Assembly (NCBI GenBank): GCA_945861635.1
Contig: CAMAWH010000050.1
Coordinates: forward strand, 1-36,985
Length of the DNA stretch: 36,985 nucleotides
Direction: 5' to 3'
Source of the DNA: Klebsiella pneumoniae
GTDB taxonomy: Bacteria > Myxococcota_A > UBA796 > SXON01
Both the position numbers and the translations under genes were made by a program. The first letter of the stretch is position 1; each line of letters starts with the position of its first letter. This document shows positions 23,681 to 31,983 of the stretch, piece by piece. The notes beneath the pieces are model-generated. The model searched no databases, had not been told where the DNA came from, and saw only the letters and a list, made by a program, of their open reading frames with translations.

Positions 23681-25264
23681 TCACGGGATCGGTGCGGGCG
23701 GAGGATTCAGGCGGTCGGTGACGTCGATGAAGGTGTACGGCGTCGAGAAGGACGAAAACCAGCTCTGGCCGCCGATGAGCGGCAGATCGGTGCCGAGCGC
23801 CTGATTCAGCACGACCCGAAAGGAATCGACGGGCGTGATGGATGCGGGGATCGCTGAAGAGTCAGGGACAAGGTACGCACTCAGGATGCTCATGCGCTCC
23901 CGCATATCGGTACCGGCCGGGTCGTTCCAGTTCAGGCGCGCCCCCGGTCCGTGGTCCCCCTGAACCAGAATGATGGGTGGCGTTTTCGCTTCCGCAAGAA
24001 TCGCGTCCAGCGCGGCGAGGAGACGGCGATCCACGTAGGCGGACTGCGCGGCATACCCCTCTTCATAGCTCTCTTTATAGCGAGCTGCGTACTTCTGCCA
24101 AGTCGCTCCGTCCCCGAAAAAGTTGCGCGAGCGGCTGACGCGATACGAGCCGTCCGCCGCAAATACGAAGGGGGGGTGCGGGGCGACGATGTGGGCGTAG
24201 TGAAAAGTGGGGCCCGGTGCCCGATCTCCATCCTCCAGGCTGTCGAAAACGCCGGAGACCGCGTACCGATGCGCCTCGTGTGCCACGCGATGTTGCTGGA
24301 GGCCCAGCGCGCGGGCAATTGCGAGAACGGGCGTGTGCCCGAGCAGTGAATACTCGTATTCGTCCGGCACAAACCACGTCCCCCTGACGTCATCCGGAGC
24401 GGCCAGGTGGGTGATGGAGTACTCGCTCGGGTATTCGACGATGCGGTACCCGGCGGCGCGCAGGGCGCGGACGACGCGGTTGTTCCGAATGAGCGCCATC
24501 AGCGGCCGGCGGTTCGTGGACGAAGGGTCAGCATCGACGAGCAGCGCGTCGAGGGGCTCCATGTTCAAGGTCGCCGCGAAGGAAAGCGCGGTTTGCGCGT
24601 AGTTGGCGCGCGCCTGGTTCGCCACGCGGAACCCGCGGGTGCGGAGTTCCGCCGCGAGGCCGGAGTCGATACCGTACTGCTCGCGGAGAACGTCCTCTCG
24701 GCCGTAGCCGTCGAGCACGATGTACCAGATGTCCGGCCGATTTCCCGCAGCAGCGGACGCAGCCGTCACGCTGTCAAGCGCGCCTTCCCAATGCGGCCGA
24801 ACGTGCGGCGCCGGATTCTCCCGCTCATCGGCGACCGTTTCCAAAATACCGGGCACGACGGCCAGCGTCGTCAGCAGGTTGGCGAACGTCGTGAGCGGAC
24901 GGGCGGGGCCGCGAAGGCGGGAAAGCAGAATCGTGACCACCAGGACCGCCAGCCACATCTCCTGGGCGTGCTTTCCGGCGAACTGGTGCGCGTGGAACGC
25001 CACGACCACCATGGTGGTTGACGCGGCCGCCGCGGCTCGGCTCCGCGACATCCACACGAACAATGCCCAGAACGGAAGCATGCCGATCCACGTTGTGACG
25101 AGCGGCCCGAGGGCGCTGGTCCAGGACGCCATGCCGCGATTGTCGTGCGTGTACGACAAAAGCGCCGGCACCGCAGCCAGCAACGGATGAAACGGAATGG
25201 GCGCGGACAGCGCGCCGGTGAGCGCGGAGGATGGGTTTTGCGGGCGATCAGGGGGCGTTGTCAC
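23681..25264 (-). CDS. Membrane sulfatase/phosphatase-like enzyme (alkaline phosphatase superfamily)
   Basis: 527 aa. About five hydrophobic helices in residues ~25-150 are followed by a periplasmic catalytic domain: DIWYIVLDGYGREDVL (metal Asp), NYAQTALSFAATLNM (likely Thr nucleophile), HIVAPHPPFVF, and GDHGPG (metal ligands). This is the layout of LTA synthase/phosphoethanolamine-transferase-like membrane enzymes. The substrate is unknown; context suggests envelope glycan or lipid modification. The GTG start is three bases after the stop of the DPGTGS protein, its usual companion. Confidence 0.8.
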   Translation of the reverse strand: MTTPPDRPQNPSSALTGALSAPIPFHPLLAAVPALLSYTHDNRGMASWTSALGPLVTTWIGMLPFWALFVWMSRSRAAAAASTTMVVVAFHAHQFAGKHAQEMWLAVLVVTILLSRLRGPARPLTTFANLLTTLAVVPGILETVADERENPAPHVRPHWEGALDSVTAASAAAGNRPDIWYIVLDGYGREDVLREQYGIDSGLAAELRTRGFRVANQARANYAQTALSFAATLNMEPLDALLVDADPSSTNRRPLMALIRNNRVVRALRAAGYRIVEYPSEYSITHLAAPDDVRGTWFVPDEYEYSLLGHTPVLAIARALGLQQHRVAHEAHRYAVSGVFDSLEDGDRAPGPTFHYAHIVAPHPPFVFAADGSYRVSRSRNFFGDGATWQKYAARYKESYEEGYAAQSAYVDRRLLAALDAILAEAKTPPIILVQGDHGPGARLNWNDPAGTDMRERMSILSAYLVPDSSAIPASITPVDSFRVVLNQALGTDLPLIGGQSWFSSFSTPYTFIDVTDRLNPPPAPIP

Positions 25265-25267
25265 CGG

Positions 25268-25540
25268 TCAGTTCGCCGCCGGCGGCTCCGCTGGGGGCTC
25301 GTCTGGCTTCACTTCGACCGCTCCCGGTCGGAGCGCGCGCGCCCAATCCTTCACCTTCTGCCAGTACAAGCGCATCGTGAACATGCTGGCGAGCGCGGCT
25401 GCAACGGCCATCTGGAATATGTAGCTGCCGGTGCCCGGGTCGAGGTAGGCCCACGCGAAACGCGGCCACAGGAGAAGGGATAGCGCAACGCCGAGAACCG
25501 TGGTGGCGCGGCCGCGGGCTCGGGAAATTGGGGGAGACAT
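25268..25540 (-). CDS. Small membrane protein with YLDPGTGS motif
   Basis: 90 aa. An N-terminal signal-like helix ends at AWA, then YLDPGTGSYIFQ, then a second hydrophobic helix, a basic LYWQKVKDWARAL segment and a Pro/Glu/Ala tail. Small proteins of this type are often encoded beside membrane sulfatase-like genes; here it lies three bases before one. It may be a membrane partner of that enzyme. The function is not known. Confidence 0.75.
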   Translation of the reverse strand: MSPPISRARGRATTVLGVALSLLLWPRFAWAYLDPGTGSYIFQMAVAAALASMFTMRLYWQKVKDWARALRPGAVEVKPDEPPAEPPAAN

Positions 25541-25597
25541 TACGCATCACCCTACGCCGCCACCGCAGCGCCGGCAAATCGCGGGCCAATCTCGCCG

Positions 25598-27049
25598 CTA
25601 ACGGCGCTGATAGATCCACAGCGAGATGTCGCATCCCGCCTTCGCAAACGAGGCGGCGAGCGTGTAGTTGGCCGCAAACGCCTCCTCCCGGACCAGCGAT
25701 CGTTCGTGGCCGTAGAACGGCGTGAGCGTTTGGCTCTCCCGTTTGCCCCGCAGCACAAACCAGGCCGGGGCGCGTGCAAGTGCCCATCGCGCGCGGACGC
25801 CGAAGGTTTGGCGGCCGGATTTCGCGAGCGAGGGATCGTGGAGGCCGATCAGGTCCAACGAGGTGCCGCCGGCGCGGAGGGAGAATTCTCCGGCGTCGGA
25901 CACGGCGTACTCGCCGTTCACGCCAAGGCGCGGCCGTAGCCAGTCGGCCGCGTTGGTGCGCACTTGTGTGCGGCACGCGGCAAATTCGTGCTCGACCGTT
26001 TTGGTAGCGGCCACATCGAACTCGGGCGTTCCGAGCAGCGCGGTCACAACCATCAGGATCCCAACGACGAGGAGAATTCCGCCAGTGGCCCCTGACCGAA
26101 GTCGCACCAGTACCGGAACGCCCCGCGCGGCGAGCAGCGCGATCAGGGGCCAGAGGGGGATGGCATGGCGAGCGAACGCGGACACGCTGTCCATGGTGAG
26201 CAGCGCCGCGATGGCCAGTCCCAATGCGGCTGCCGCCAAACGAGCGCCGACACCGCCTGCGGCGAAAGCCCCGAGCGCGGCAAACGGCAGCGCGGGCGCG
26301 ACCAACCGGACGAAATCCGTTGTCACGGCGAGCGGATCCGCCGCGCCGAAGCGCACGCGCACGCTGTTCGGGAAGGCCTCGCCGAACACCATCCCACGGC
26401 CGGCGGTGACGATGAGCGCAACGGCCAGGACCGGCACCACAGCCTTCATCAGCCGGCGCCTCCAGTTCGGCGCGGCGATGGTTCCGGCGAGCGCAACCGT
26501 CATCGCCAAAACCAGACCCTCCGGCCGAAGCAGGGGCAGGATGGCGAGCACGAAGCCTCCCGCAAGCGCGCCACCGCCCAGGAAATCGAGCAGCGCAAAC
26601 AGGACCACACACGCGACGAGCGGAGTCTCCGTGCCGCCCACGGACCAAAGCGCGAAAGCCGGGCTCGATCCGGCAAACAGGACGGCGAGGGCGGCGGGTA
26701 GGGCTCCGAATTGGGCCCGACCGAGGCGGTGCACGAGGGCAAGTGTCGCCAGACTGGCCGCAAACCCGAGCAACTGCGTGGCGGCCATCGCATCGACGCC
26801 GACGACGGTCGCGACCACCTGAAGGCCAAGCAGAAGGGGAGCGCTGTACCCTTCCACCCGCGCGCCACCGATGTTCCAGACGGGGCCGTGGCCCGCCGCG
26901 ATGTTTTCTGCGTAGCGCAGGGACGCCCACGCCGGGTCCGGAACAAAGCCAGTGAGCTGGGACGCCGTCGCGACAAACATGAAGACGCCAGTGACGACGA
27001 GAAATCGGCGAACGCCGGGTGAAAAAACGACGGAGTCCGCGTCACTCAC
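25598..27049 (-). CDS. GT-C-type membrane glycosyltransferase-like protein (paralogue 2)
   Basis: 483 aa, about ten hydrophobic helices, with a C-terminal periplasmic part. The N-terminal loop reads PDPAWASLRYAENIAAGHGP then VWNIGGARVEGYSAPLLLGL, the pattern of AftB-like/arabinofuranosyltransferase GT-C enzymes, where DDAYIT is usual. Here the acidic pair is reduced to one Asp (DPAWA), which may alter or remove activity. Its start overlaps the stop of the paralogous 489-aa gene by four bases. The substrate is unknown; context suggests envelope glycan assembly. Confidence 0.7.
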   Translation of the reverse strand: MSDADSVVFSPGVRRFLVVTGVFMFVATASQLTGFVPDPAWASLRYAENIAAGHGPVWNIGGARVEGYSAPLLLGLQVVATVVGVDAMAATQLLGFAASLATLALVHRLGRAQFGALPAALAVLFAGSSPAFALWSVGGTETPLVACVVLFALLDFLGGGALAGGFVLAILPLLRPEGLVLAMTVALAGTIAAPNWRRRLMKAVVPVLAVALIVTAGRGMVFGEAFPNSVRVRFGAADPLAVTTDFVRLVAPALPFAALGAFAAGGVGARLAAAALGLAIAALLTMDSVSAFARHAIPLWPLIALLAARGVPVLVRLRSGATGGILLVVGILMVVTALLGTPEFDVAATKTVEHEFAACRTQVRTNAADWLRPRLGVNGEYAVSDAGEFSLRAGGTSLDLIGLHDPSLAKSGRQTFGVRARWALARAPAWFVLRGKRESQTLTPFYGHERSLVREEAFAANYTLAASFAKAGCDISLWIYQRR

Positions 27050-28515
27050 GGTGCAGCAGCCTCTCGCTCGTAAATGTACAAGTGGTAGGGGCAGTCGTCA
27101 GCGGCGACCACCTCTGCAACGCGATAGTGCGCGGCGAAATCCGGGTGCGCGACGATGGCCTGATCGATCTGGTACCGGATGTCGAGGGTGGTGGCGCTGT
27201 CGCTGACGATCATCAGGTAGTCGGGCCGGTCGGACATGACCAGCGCGGCCCGATCGGCCCATTCCTGAGCTCCTGTATGCTGAATTCTCGGATCATTCAG
27301 TCCCAGAGTATCGAGCGCCTGCCCATCCGCGATCCATGACACAAGGCCAACGTCAACAAGGCCATACACCGCGTCTGGCGCCGAATTCGCCCGAATCCAC
27401 TCGGCAGCTTGCCGCCGAACCCGCGTCTTGCAGTCCTTGTAGGTGTTGGCGAATTCCGTCGTCTCGGCAACGGACACGTTGGGCCAGGTCAGCACCACGG
27501 CACCGAGCGTGGCCGTGATGCCGCCGGACAGCGCCCATCCCCCGCCTGCCGCGCGCGATAGCGAGACGATGCCGGTGGTGGCGACAAGCAGCCAAGCCGG
27601 GACAGTCGGCAGGAGAAACCTTCCGAACTCGTTCACATTGTCCCACGCCTCAACGGCCCCCCCCAGCCAAACGATCGCGGGGACGAGCACCAGCCAGCTC
27701 CGCCCCGGCAACGTCACGAGGCCGGCCGCAATCAACGCTCCTGCGGGCCAGAGCTGACTGAGGAACGCCAGCGCCACGCGCCCGCTCTCCCCCACGCCCA
27801 TCTTCAGGACGGCAGAGTTCGGGGCGAAGTGACCGTAAACGGCGTAGCGGAGCCCCTCAAGCACCGCCGCGCTCACGATGACGGGACCGGCGATGCGGAG
27901 GAGCCTCTGCAGGGCGCGCGCGCGCTGCCCCAGCGACAGGAAGCGCGGACCCTCCGATGCTGCCGCGAGAAGGAGCGCGGGGATCGGCCCTTCCGGCCGC
28001 AACCAAGGTAGAACGGCCAAGGTCAGGCCCGCTGCGAGCGGGTTCCCACCGTCGGATCGGGCCAGCAAAAGGCCCGCAACCGTCACCACCAACGCAACGG
28101 AGGCGGTCTCCAGCCCGCTGTGACTCCAAAAGGCAAGCGGCGACCAGGCGGCGAAAAGGAACGCCGCTCCTGCGGCGGCCTCTGCGCCGAAAATTGGCGT
28201 TCCGAGTCGACGCATCAGAACCAGCAAACTGGCCGCCGACAGCCAGCTCACGACGCGGGCGGCCTGCATGCCATCTCCGCCGACGGCCAGGACGCCCGCC
28301 TCGATGATCAGGAGCAACGGATTGCTGAACCCCTCACACGCGGCCCCGCCGGCGTTCCACACCGGGCCGTCCCCCGCAGCGAAGCGCGCCGCGTGGCGTA
28401 GCGTGATGTACGCGTCGTCGGTCTGAAACGCGCGAACCGAGTGGTACAGCGCGGCGAAAATCGCGACGTTGAACGCGTCGAACCCATACCCGCGGTCGAT
28501 CGATAACTTCAGCAT
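27046..28515 (-). CDS. GT-C-type membrane glycosyltransferase-like protein (paralogue 1)
   Basis: 489 aa, many hydrophobic helices. The N-terminal loop QTDDAYITLRHAARFAAGDG then PVWNAGGAACEGFSNPLLLI holds the acidic pair (DD) of GT-C enzymes with lipid-phosphate sugar donors, in the AftB-like arrangement. It is the first gene of the leftward glycan operon and is coupled to paralogue 2 by ATGA. The substrate and sugar cannot be told from sequence. The promoter probably lies in the 98-base gap divergent from argE, 28516-28613. Confidence 0.75.
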   Translation of the reverse strand: MLKLSIDRGYGFDAFNVAIFAALYHSVRAFQTDDAYITLRHAARFAAGDGPVWNAGGAACEGFSNPLLLIIEAGVLAVGGDGMQAARVVSWLSAASLLVLMRRLGTPIFGAEAAAGAAFLFAAWSPLAFWSHSGLETASVALVVTVAGLLLARSDGGNPLAAGLTLAVLPWLRPEGPIPALLLAAASEGPRFLSLGQRARALQRLLRIAGPVIVSAAVLEGLRYAVYGHFAPNSAVLKMGVGESGRVALAFLSQLWPAGALIAAGLVTLPGRSWLVLVPAIVWLGGAVEAWDNVNEFGRFLLPTVPAWLLVATTGIVSLSRAAGGGWALSGGITATLGAVVLTWPNVSVAETTEFANTYKDCKTRVRRQAAEWIRANSAPDAVYGLVDVGLVSWIADGQALDTLGLNDPRIQHTGAQEWADRAALVMSDRPDYLMIVSDSATTLDIRYQIDQAIVAHPDFAAHYRVAEVVAADDCPYHLYIYEREAAAP

Positions 28516-28613
28516 CGCGAGCGTGTCTATTGCGAGATGACCGCGCGGGCCAGCGTCGTAAGGTGCGCGCTACTTGCCGAGTGGCAAATGGCCGGACCGG
28601 ATAGGCGAGGGGA

Positions 28614-29723
28614 ATGGTCGAAGAAACGTTGGCCCGATTGGTCGCCTACCCGACGGTATCCGATCGCCCCGTCGTCGGAATCGCGGCCTACATTGCGGAA
28701 CGTTGCGAGGCGGCGGGCATGCGGGTGGAGCGGTTCGAAGCACCCGAGCCCGGCAAGGTCAACCTCGTCTGTTCCATGGGCCCCGTCGGCACCGACGGCA
28801 TCGTGCTGTCCGGGCACATGGACGTCGTGCCGGTCGAGGGACAGCCGTGGTCCTCGGACCCGTTCAAGCTCACGGAGCGCGGCGGGAAGCTCTACGGCCG
28901 CGGCAGTTGCGACATGAAAGCGTTTGTCGCCGCCACGATGGAGGCGTTGCCGCGCTTGCCGACCTTGGAGAGGGAGTTGGTGCTGGTCTGGACGCACGAC
29001 GAGGAGGTCGGCTGCCTTGGGTCCCGGGATCTGGTGACGACGCTTGCCGGGCGCGCGCTGCCGTCGATGTGCCTGATCGGGGAGCCGACTTCGTTCCGGA
29101 TTCTTCGCATGCACCCCGGGCATGTCGCTGTCCGCATCGTATGCGTCGGGAAGGCGGCGCACAGCTCCAAGCCCGATTTGGGAGAGAGCGCGATTCGGAA
29201 GGCGGGAAAAGTAATCGAGCGCCTCGATCAACTCGCGGACGACTGGAGCCGTGACGTTCATTTCGCTGACATGTTGGAACGGCCATTTGTCGTGCTGAAT
29301 ATTGGGAAGATTCGCGGCGGAGTGGCGGTCAACGTGGTGCCGGACGTGTGCGTGCTTGAGGTCGGCTTCCGACCGTTGCCGGGGATGGATGAGGTGGCTC
29401 TGGTGGCGATGCTGGCCGAGCGGATCGCGCCCTGGGCAACGGTGGAATTGCAGCGTAGTACGCCGGCGATGCTGACGCCTGTAGGCACCGCGCTGGAGGT
29501 GCTCCTCCGCCCCTACAGTGTCGGCGTTCCCGCCGCGGCCAGCTTTGCGACGGACGGGGGAAACCTCTGCAAGCTCGGCATGGCGCCGCTCATTTTCGGG
29601 CCGGGAAGTATCGATGTTGCCCATCAGGCGAACGAGTACGTGCCGGTGGACGAGTTGCACCGGTGCGTCGATGTCGTGGCGGAAATCGTGGCGCGGCGGT
29701 GCGGACCCGGCACCGGGAAGTGA
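28614..29723 (+). CDS. argE: Acetylornithine deacetylase-like M20 peptidase
   Basis: 369 aa; ATG preceded by GAGGGG. Zinc-ligand motifs are all visible: SGHMDVVPVEGQPWSSDPF, GRGSCDMKAFVAA, THDEEVGCLGS, GEPTS, and HQANEYVP near the end. This is the ArgE subfamily of M20 (N-acetyl-L-ornithine to ornithine plus acetate, arginine synthesis). M20 specificity is hard to assign without an operon, so a related deacylase is the alternative. Length is normal. Confidence 0.8.
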   Translation: MVEETLARLVAYPTVSDRPVVGIAAYIAERCEAAGMRVERFEAPEPGKVNLVCSMGPVGTDGIVLSGHMDVVPVEGQPWSSDPFKLTERGGKLYGRGSCDMKAFVAATMEALPRLPTLERELVLVWTHDEEVGCLGSRDLVTTLAGRALPSMCLIGEPTSFRILRMHPGHVAVRIVCVGKAAHSSKPDLGESAIRKAGKVIERLDQLADDWSRDVHFADMLERPFVVLNIGKIRGGVAVNVVPDVCVLEVGFRPLPGMDEVALVAMLAERIAPWATVELQRSTPAMLTPVGTALEVLLRPYSVGVPAAASFATDGGNLCKLGMAPLIFGPGSIDVAHQANEYVPVDELHRCVDVVAEIVARRCGPGTGK

Positions 29724-29736
29724 TAGGCTTCGGGCC

Positions 29737-30015
29737 ATGAAATTCGACGTGCAACGGGTGGCCCTGGTGCTTCAGCGCGTGCTTGGCGTGCTCACCGCCG
29801 CCATGGTGATCGGAGTGTATGCGTTTGCGATGTCGCGGGGAAAGATGCCGCCGAGTCACCCGTGGTCGGGCTTGACGCTCGGTCTGTTGTCCGCTCGGGC
29901 GATTTTTTTTCCGGTTCGGAGCGATGTTCGGCCGAGCGCGCCGGGATGGATCGTCAGCGGCCTGGCGCTGGCCGGAGCGCTCATGTGGGGCTGGAGCGCG
30001 CACCTCGGACGGTAG
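29737..30015 (+). CDS. Small multi-pass membrane protein
   Basis: ATG at 29737, 92 aa, starting 13 bases after argE. Three hydrophobic segments are visible (roughly residues 10-30, 40-56 and 68-85). No family recognised. The frame is open upstream inside argE but has no coding character there. The seven bases after its stop separate it from the convergent hutF gene. Confidence 0.6.
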   Translation: MKFDVQRVALVLQRVLGVLTAAMVIGVYAFAMSRGKMPPSHPWSGLTLGLLSARAIFFPVRSDVRPSAPGWIVSGLALAGALMWGWSAHLGR

Positions 30016-30022
30016 CCGCGGC

Positions 30023-31282
30023 CTACACCACCTTCCGGCCACCCACCCACACGTCGGTCACGGCGCCGGGCGACCCGTTGAATACAATCGCGGGCAAAAG
30101 CCGGCTCTCCGCGAATTCAATGCGCGTGATGTCGACGGCGACGAGGTCGGCGAGTTTCCCCACGCCGATTTCGCCCGCGTTCACATCGAGCGCGCGCGCG
30201 CCCTCGATGCTGCCCATTTCCAGCAGCGCCACCGCGAGTCCGTCCGGTCCTTCGTGTGGAATCACGTTTCGACGCCCTGTCACGCCGCGCGCGTGCCATT
30301 CGATGGAGCGCATCTCCGTGAACGGATCGATGAGCGCATGGCTGTCGGTGCCGAGGCAGATGGGAGAAGAGATCCGTTCGACGGGGAGAAAACCGTCGCC
30401 AAGGTCCAGCTCCGTTGTCGGGCACGCGCACACGCGGGCGCCGGAATTCGTCAACGTATCGATTTCCGCGTCGTCGGGATGCGTAAGGTGCACCGCCGTG
30501 AATCGCGGCGAGAGCAGGCCCGCCCTGTCAAAGGCGTGGACCGGTCGGCAGGCGTGCTCTGCCAGGGACGCGGCGATCTCGGCGGGCTGTTCATCCACGT
30601 GCGCATGGACGATTCCGTCGTAAGGAGCGAAGTGTTCCAACCACTCCATAGGGCAGGCCCGGATGGAGTGAGGGGCGAGTCCGACGCGCACCCCCTTCGC
30701 GCGCAAGCGCGCGATGGCTGCCAGTACGTCGTCCGGATCGCGGTCGAGGAAGCGGCGCTGCCGGGGATTCGCCTCGACCTGAAAGCCGGCGCGACCGTAG
30801 GCAACGCGAAGGAGCACAATTCGAATGCCGACGTCACCGGCGGCGGCGGCGACCGCCATCGCCATGGCGTCTGGATCCGCGTAGGGGGAGCCGTCCGGCT
30901 GATGATGGACGTAGTGGAATTCCCCCACCGTCGTGAATCCGGCACGCAACATCTCCAGAAATGCCACGCGTGAGAGCGCGAAAATTCGCTCCGGGTCCAG
31001 CGAGGTCGCCAGTTGGTACATCGTTTCCCGCCACGACCAGAACGAATCCGCGCCCGACGCGTGTTGTACGTGCCCGCGCAACCCCCGCTGGAAGGCGTGC
31101 GAGTGCGCATTGACGAAGCCGGGCAGCAGCGCGCGACCGCGCAATCGTGTCCCGGACGCCCCGCTCCATTCTTCATCCGTGGCCGGGCGCACCGCTACGA
31201 TCCCCTCGCCGTCAGTCTCACAGGCCCAGCGCGAGCGTAGCTCGCCCAAAAACAGCAAGGCGTCTGGCGTGAGCGTTTGCAC
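30023..31282 (-). CDS. hutF: Formimidoylglutamate deiminase-like amidohydrolase
   Basis: Best start is the GTG at 31282 (419 aa); the frame is open further upstream but overlaps the divergent DUF4157 gene. Motifs of the amidohydrolase fold: NAHSHAFQRGLRG (HxH), TTVGEFHYVHHQPDGSPYAD, HAHVDEQPAEI, GLAPHSIRACP, LGTDSHALIDPFTE (metal Asp), and EWHARG, which together point to HutF (N-formimidoyl-L-glutamate to N-formyl-L-glutamate plus ammonia, histidine breakdown). Guanine deaminase-like relatives are a weaker alternative. No other hut gene is in the window. Confidence 0.78.
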   Translation of the reverse strand: MQTLTPDALLFLGELRSRWACETDGEGIVAVRPATDEEWSGASGTRLRGRALLPGFVNAHSHAFQRGLRGHVQHASGADSFWSWRETMYQLATSLDPERIFALSRVAFLEMLRAGFTTVGEFHYVHHQPDGSPYADPDAMAMAVAAAAGDVGIRIVLLRVAYGRAGFQVEANPRQRRFLDRDPDDVLAAIARLRAKGVRVGLAPHSIRACPMEWLEHFAPYDGIVHAHVDEQPAEIAASLAEHACRPVHAFDRAGLLSPRFTAVHLTHPDDAEIDTLTNSGARVCACPTTELDLGDGFLPVERISSPICLGTDSHALIDPFTEMRSIEWHARGVTGRRNVIPHEGPDGLAVALLEMGSIEGARALDVNAGEIGVGKLADLVAVDITRIEFAESRLLPAIVFNGSPGAVTDVWVGGRKVV

Positions 31283-31318
31283 GGGATTCAGGCTATCATC
31301 GGGGCACCCGGAGGCTTC

Positions 31319-31915
31319 ATGGCGCGGGATGCTTCGTCGACCCCGACCGTTTCCCGACTTGCTGCGCGCGCATCCAAGGATGGGCTGCGCCGGCAGGCCA
31401 TGCCCGGCGGCGGTGAGGTTTTTACCGGTGATCTCGCCAACCGTTCGCTGAAAAGCCTTGGCGCGCGCGCCATGACGGTGGATCGCAGCATCATCGTCAG
31501 TAAAGATTTTGATCCGTCCAAGCCAGAAGATCAAGCGCTGTTTGCGCACGAGCAGTACCACGTCGATCATTCCGGAGGGCAGGGCTCGCATGACGGGCAC
31601 GATGGCGAAGAAGTCGCGGCGCGCGCCGTCGAACGAATGGTTCTGCATCGCGCTGCGGGCGGCACGGAGATGCACGAGGCCTCGCATACGTCGTCCCCGG
31701 GCGGGGCGCCGAATGGCAGCAGCGGCGCAGCGCACGAAAAAGCAGGCGCGGCCGAGAAGAATGCCCCTGCGCAGAAGGGCTACGCCGCGCTTTTGGCAGA
31801 AGGGCTTTCCCACCGGGACATCGTTGACAAGCTCACCCGGGAGGCCGTGCTCGGCCTCGACGCGGCCAAGGAGCAGCGGAACGAACGCTTCGGCGACAAA
31901 AAGGGATTCCTGTAA
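31319..31915 (+). CDS. DUF4157 eCIS-core protein (198 aa)
   Basis: ATG with GGAGG at 31310-31314. Residues ~40-110 fit DUF4157: NRSLKSLGARAMTVDRSIIV, then ALFAHEQYHVDHSGG with HExxH at 77-81, then an EEVAARAVER helix. The rest is a disordered Gly/Ser/Ala linker (~115-150) and a helical end (LLAEGLSHRDIVDKL to EQRNERFGDKKGFL). DUF4157 is the domain repeatedly found on eCIS cargo and associated proteins. No toxin domain follows, so it may be a small cargo, adaptor or orphan core. It is separated from the ATPase by 68 bases. Confidence 0.82.
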   Translation: MARDASSTPTVSRLAARASKDGLRRQAMPGGGEVFTGDLANRSLKSLGARAMTVDRSIIVSKDFDPSKPEDQALFAHEQYHVDHSGGQGSHDGHDGEEVAARAVERMVLHRAAGGTEMHEASHTSSPGGAPNGSSGAAHEKAGAAEKNAPAQKGYAALLAEGLSHRDIVDKLTREAVLGLDAAKEQRNERFGDKKGFL

Positions 31916-31936
31916 TCTGCGCACCGCCGTAGTCCC

Positions 31937-31970
31937 TGCGGTGCAGCTTTTGCGGTGCAGCCTTTGCGGT
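31937..31970 (+). repeat. Short direct repeat in the leader of the ATPase gene
   Basis: About 2.5 copies of TGCGGTGCAGC(C)TTT lie between the DUF4157 stop (31915) and the ATPase start (31984). The repeat is imperfect in its final copy. No function assigned; it could affect leader RNA structure or be replication slippage. Confidence 0.5.
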
Positions 31971-31983
31971 GGGAGCAGTGCCC

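Noticed and set aside
25248..26930. Minus-strand 560-codon frame overlapping paralogue 2 of the GT-C genes
   Set aside because: Arg/Gly-rich out-of-frame translation; the same-strand 483-aa frame has membrane helices and a family motif.
28527..29738. Minus-strand frame of 403 codons opposite argE
   Set aside because: Covers argE almost exactly in antisense and matches nothing; a codon-bias shadow.
31283..31924. Upstream extension of the hutF frame to 31924
   Set aside because: It lies antisense to the DUF4157 gene and has no amidohydrolase character; the GTG at 31282 gives a family-length protein.
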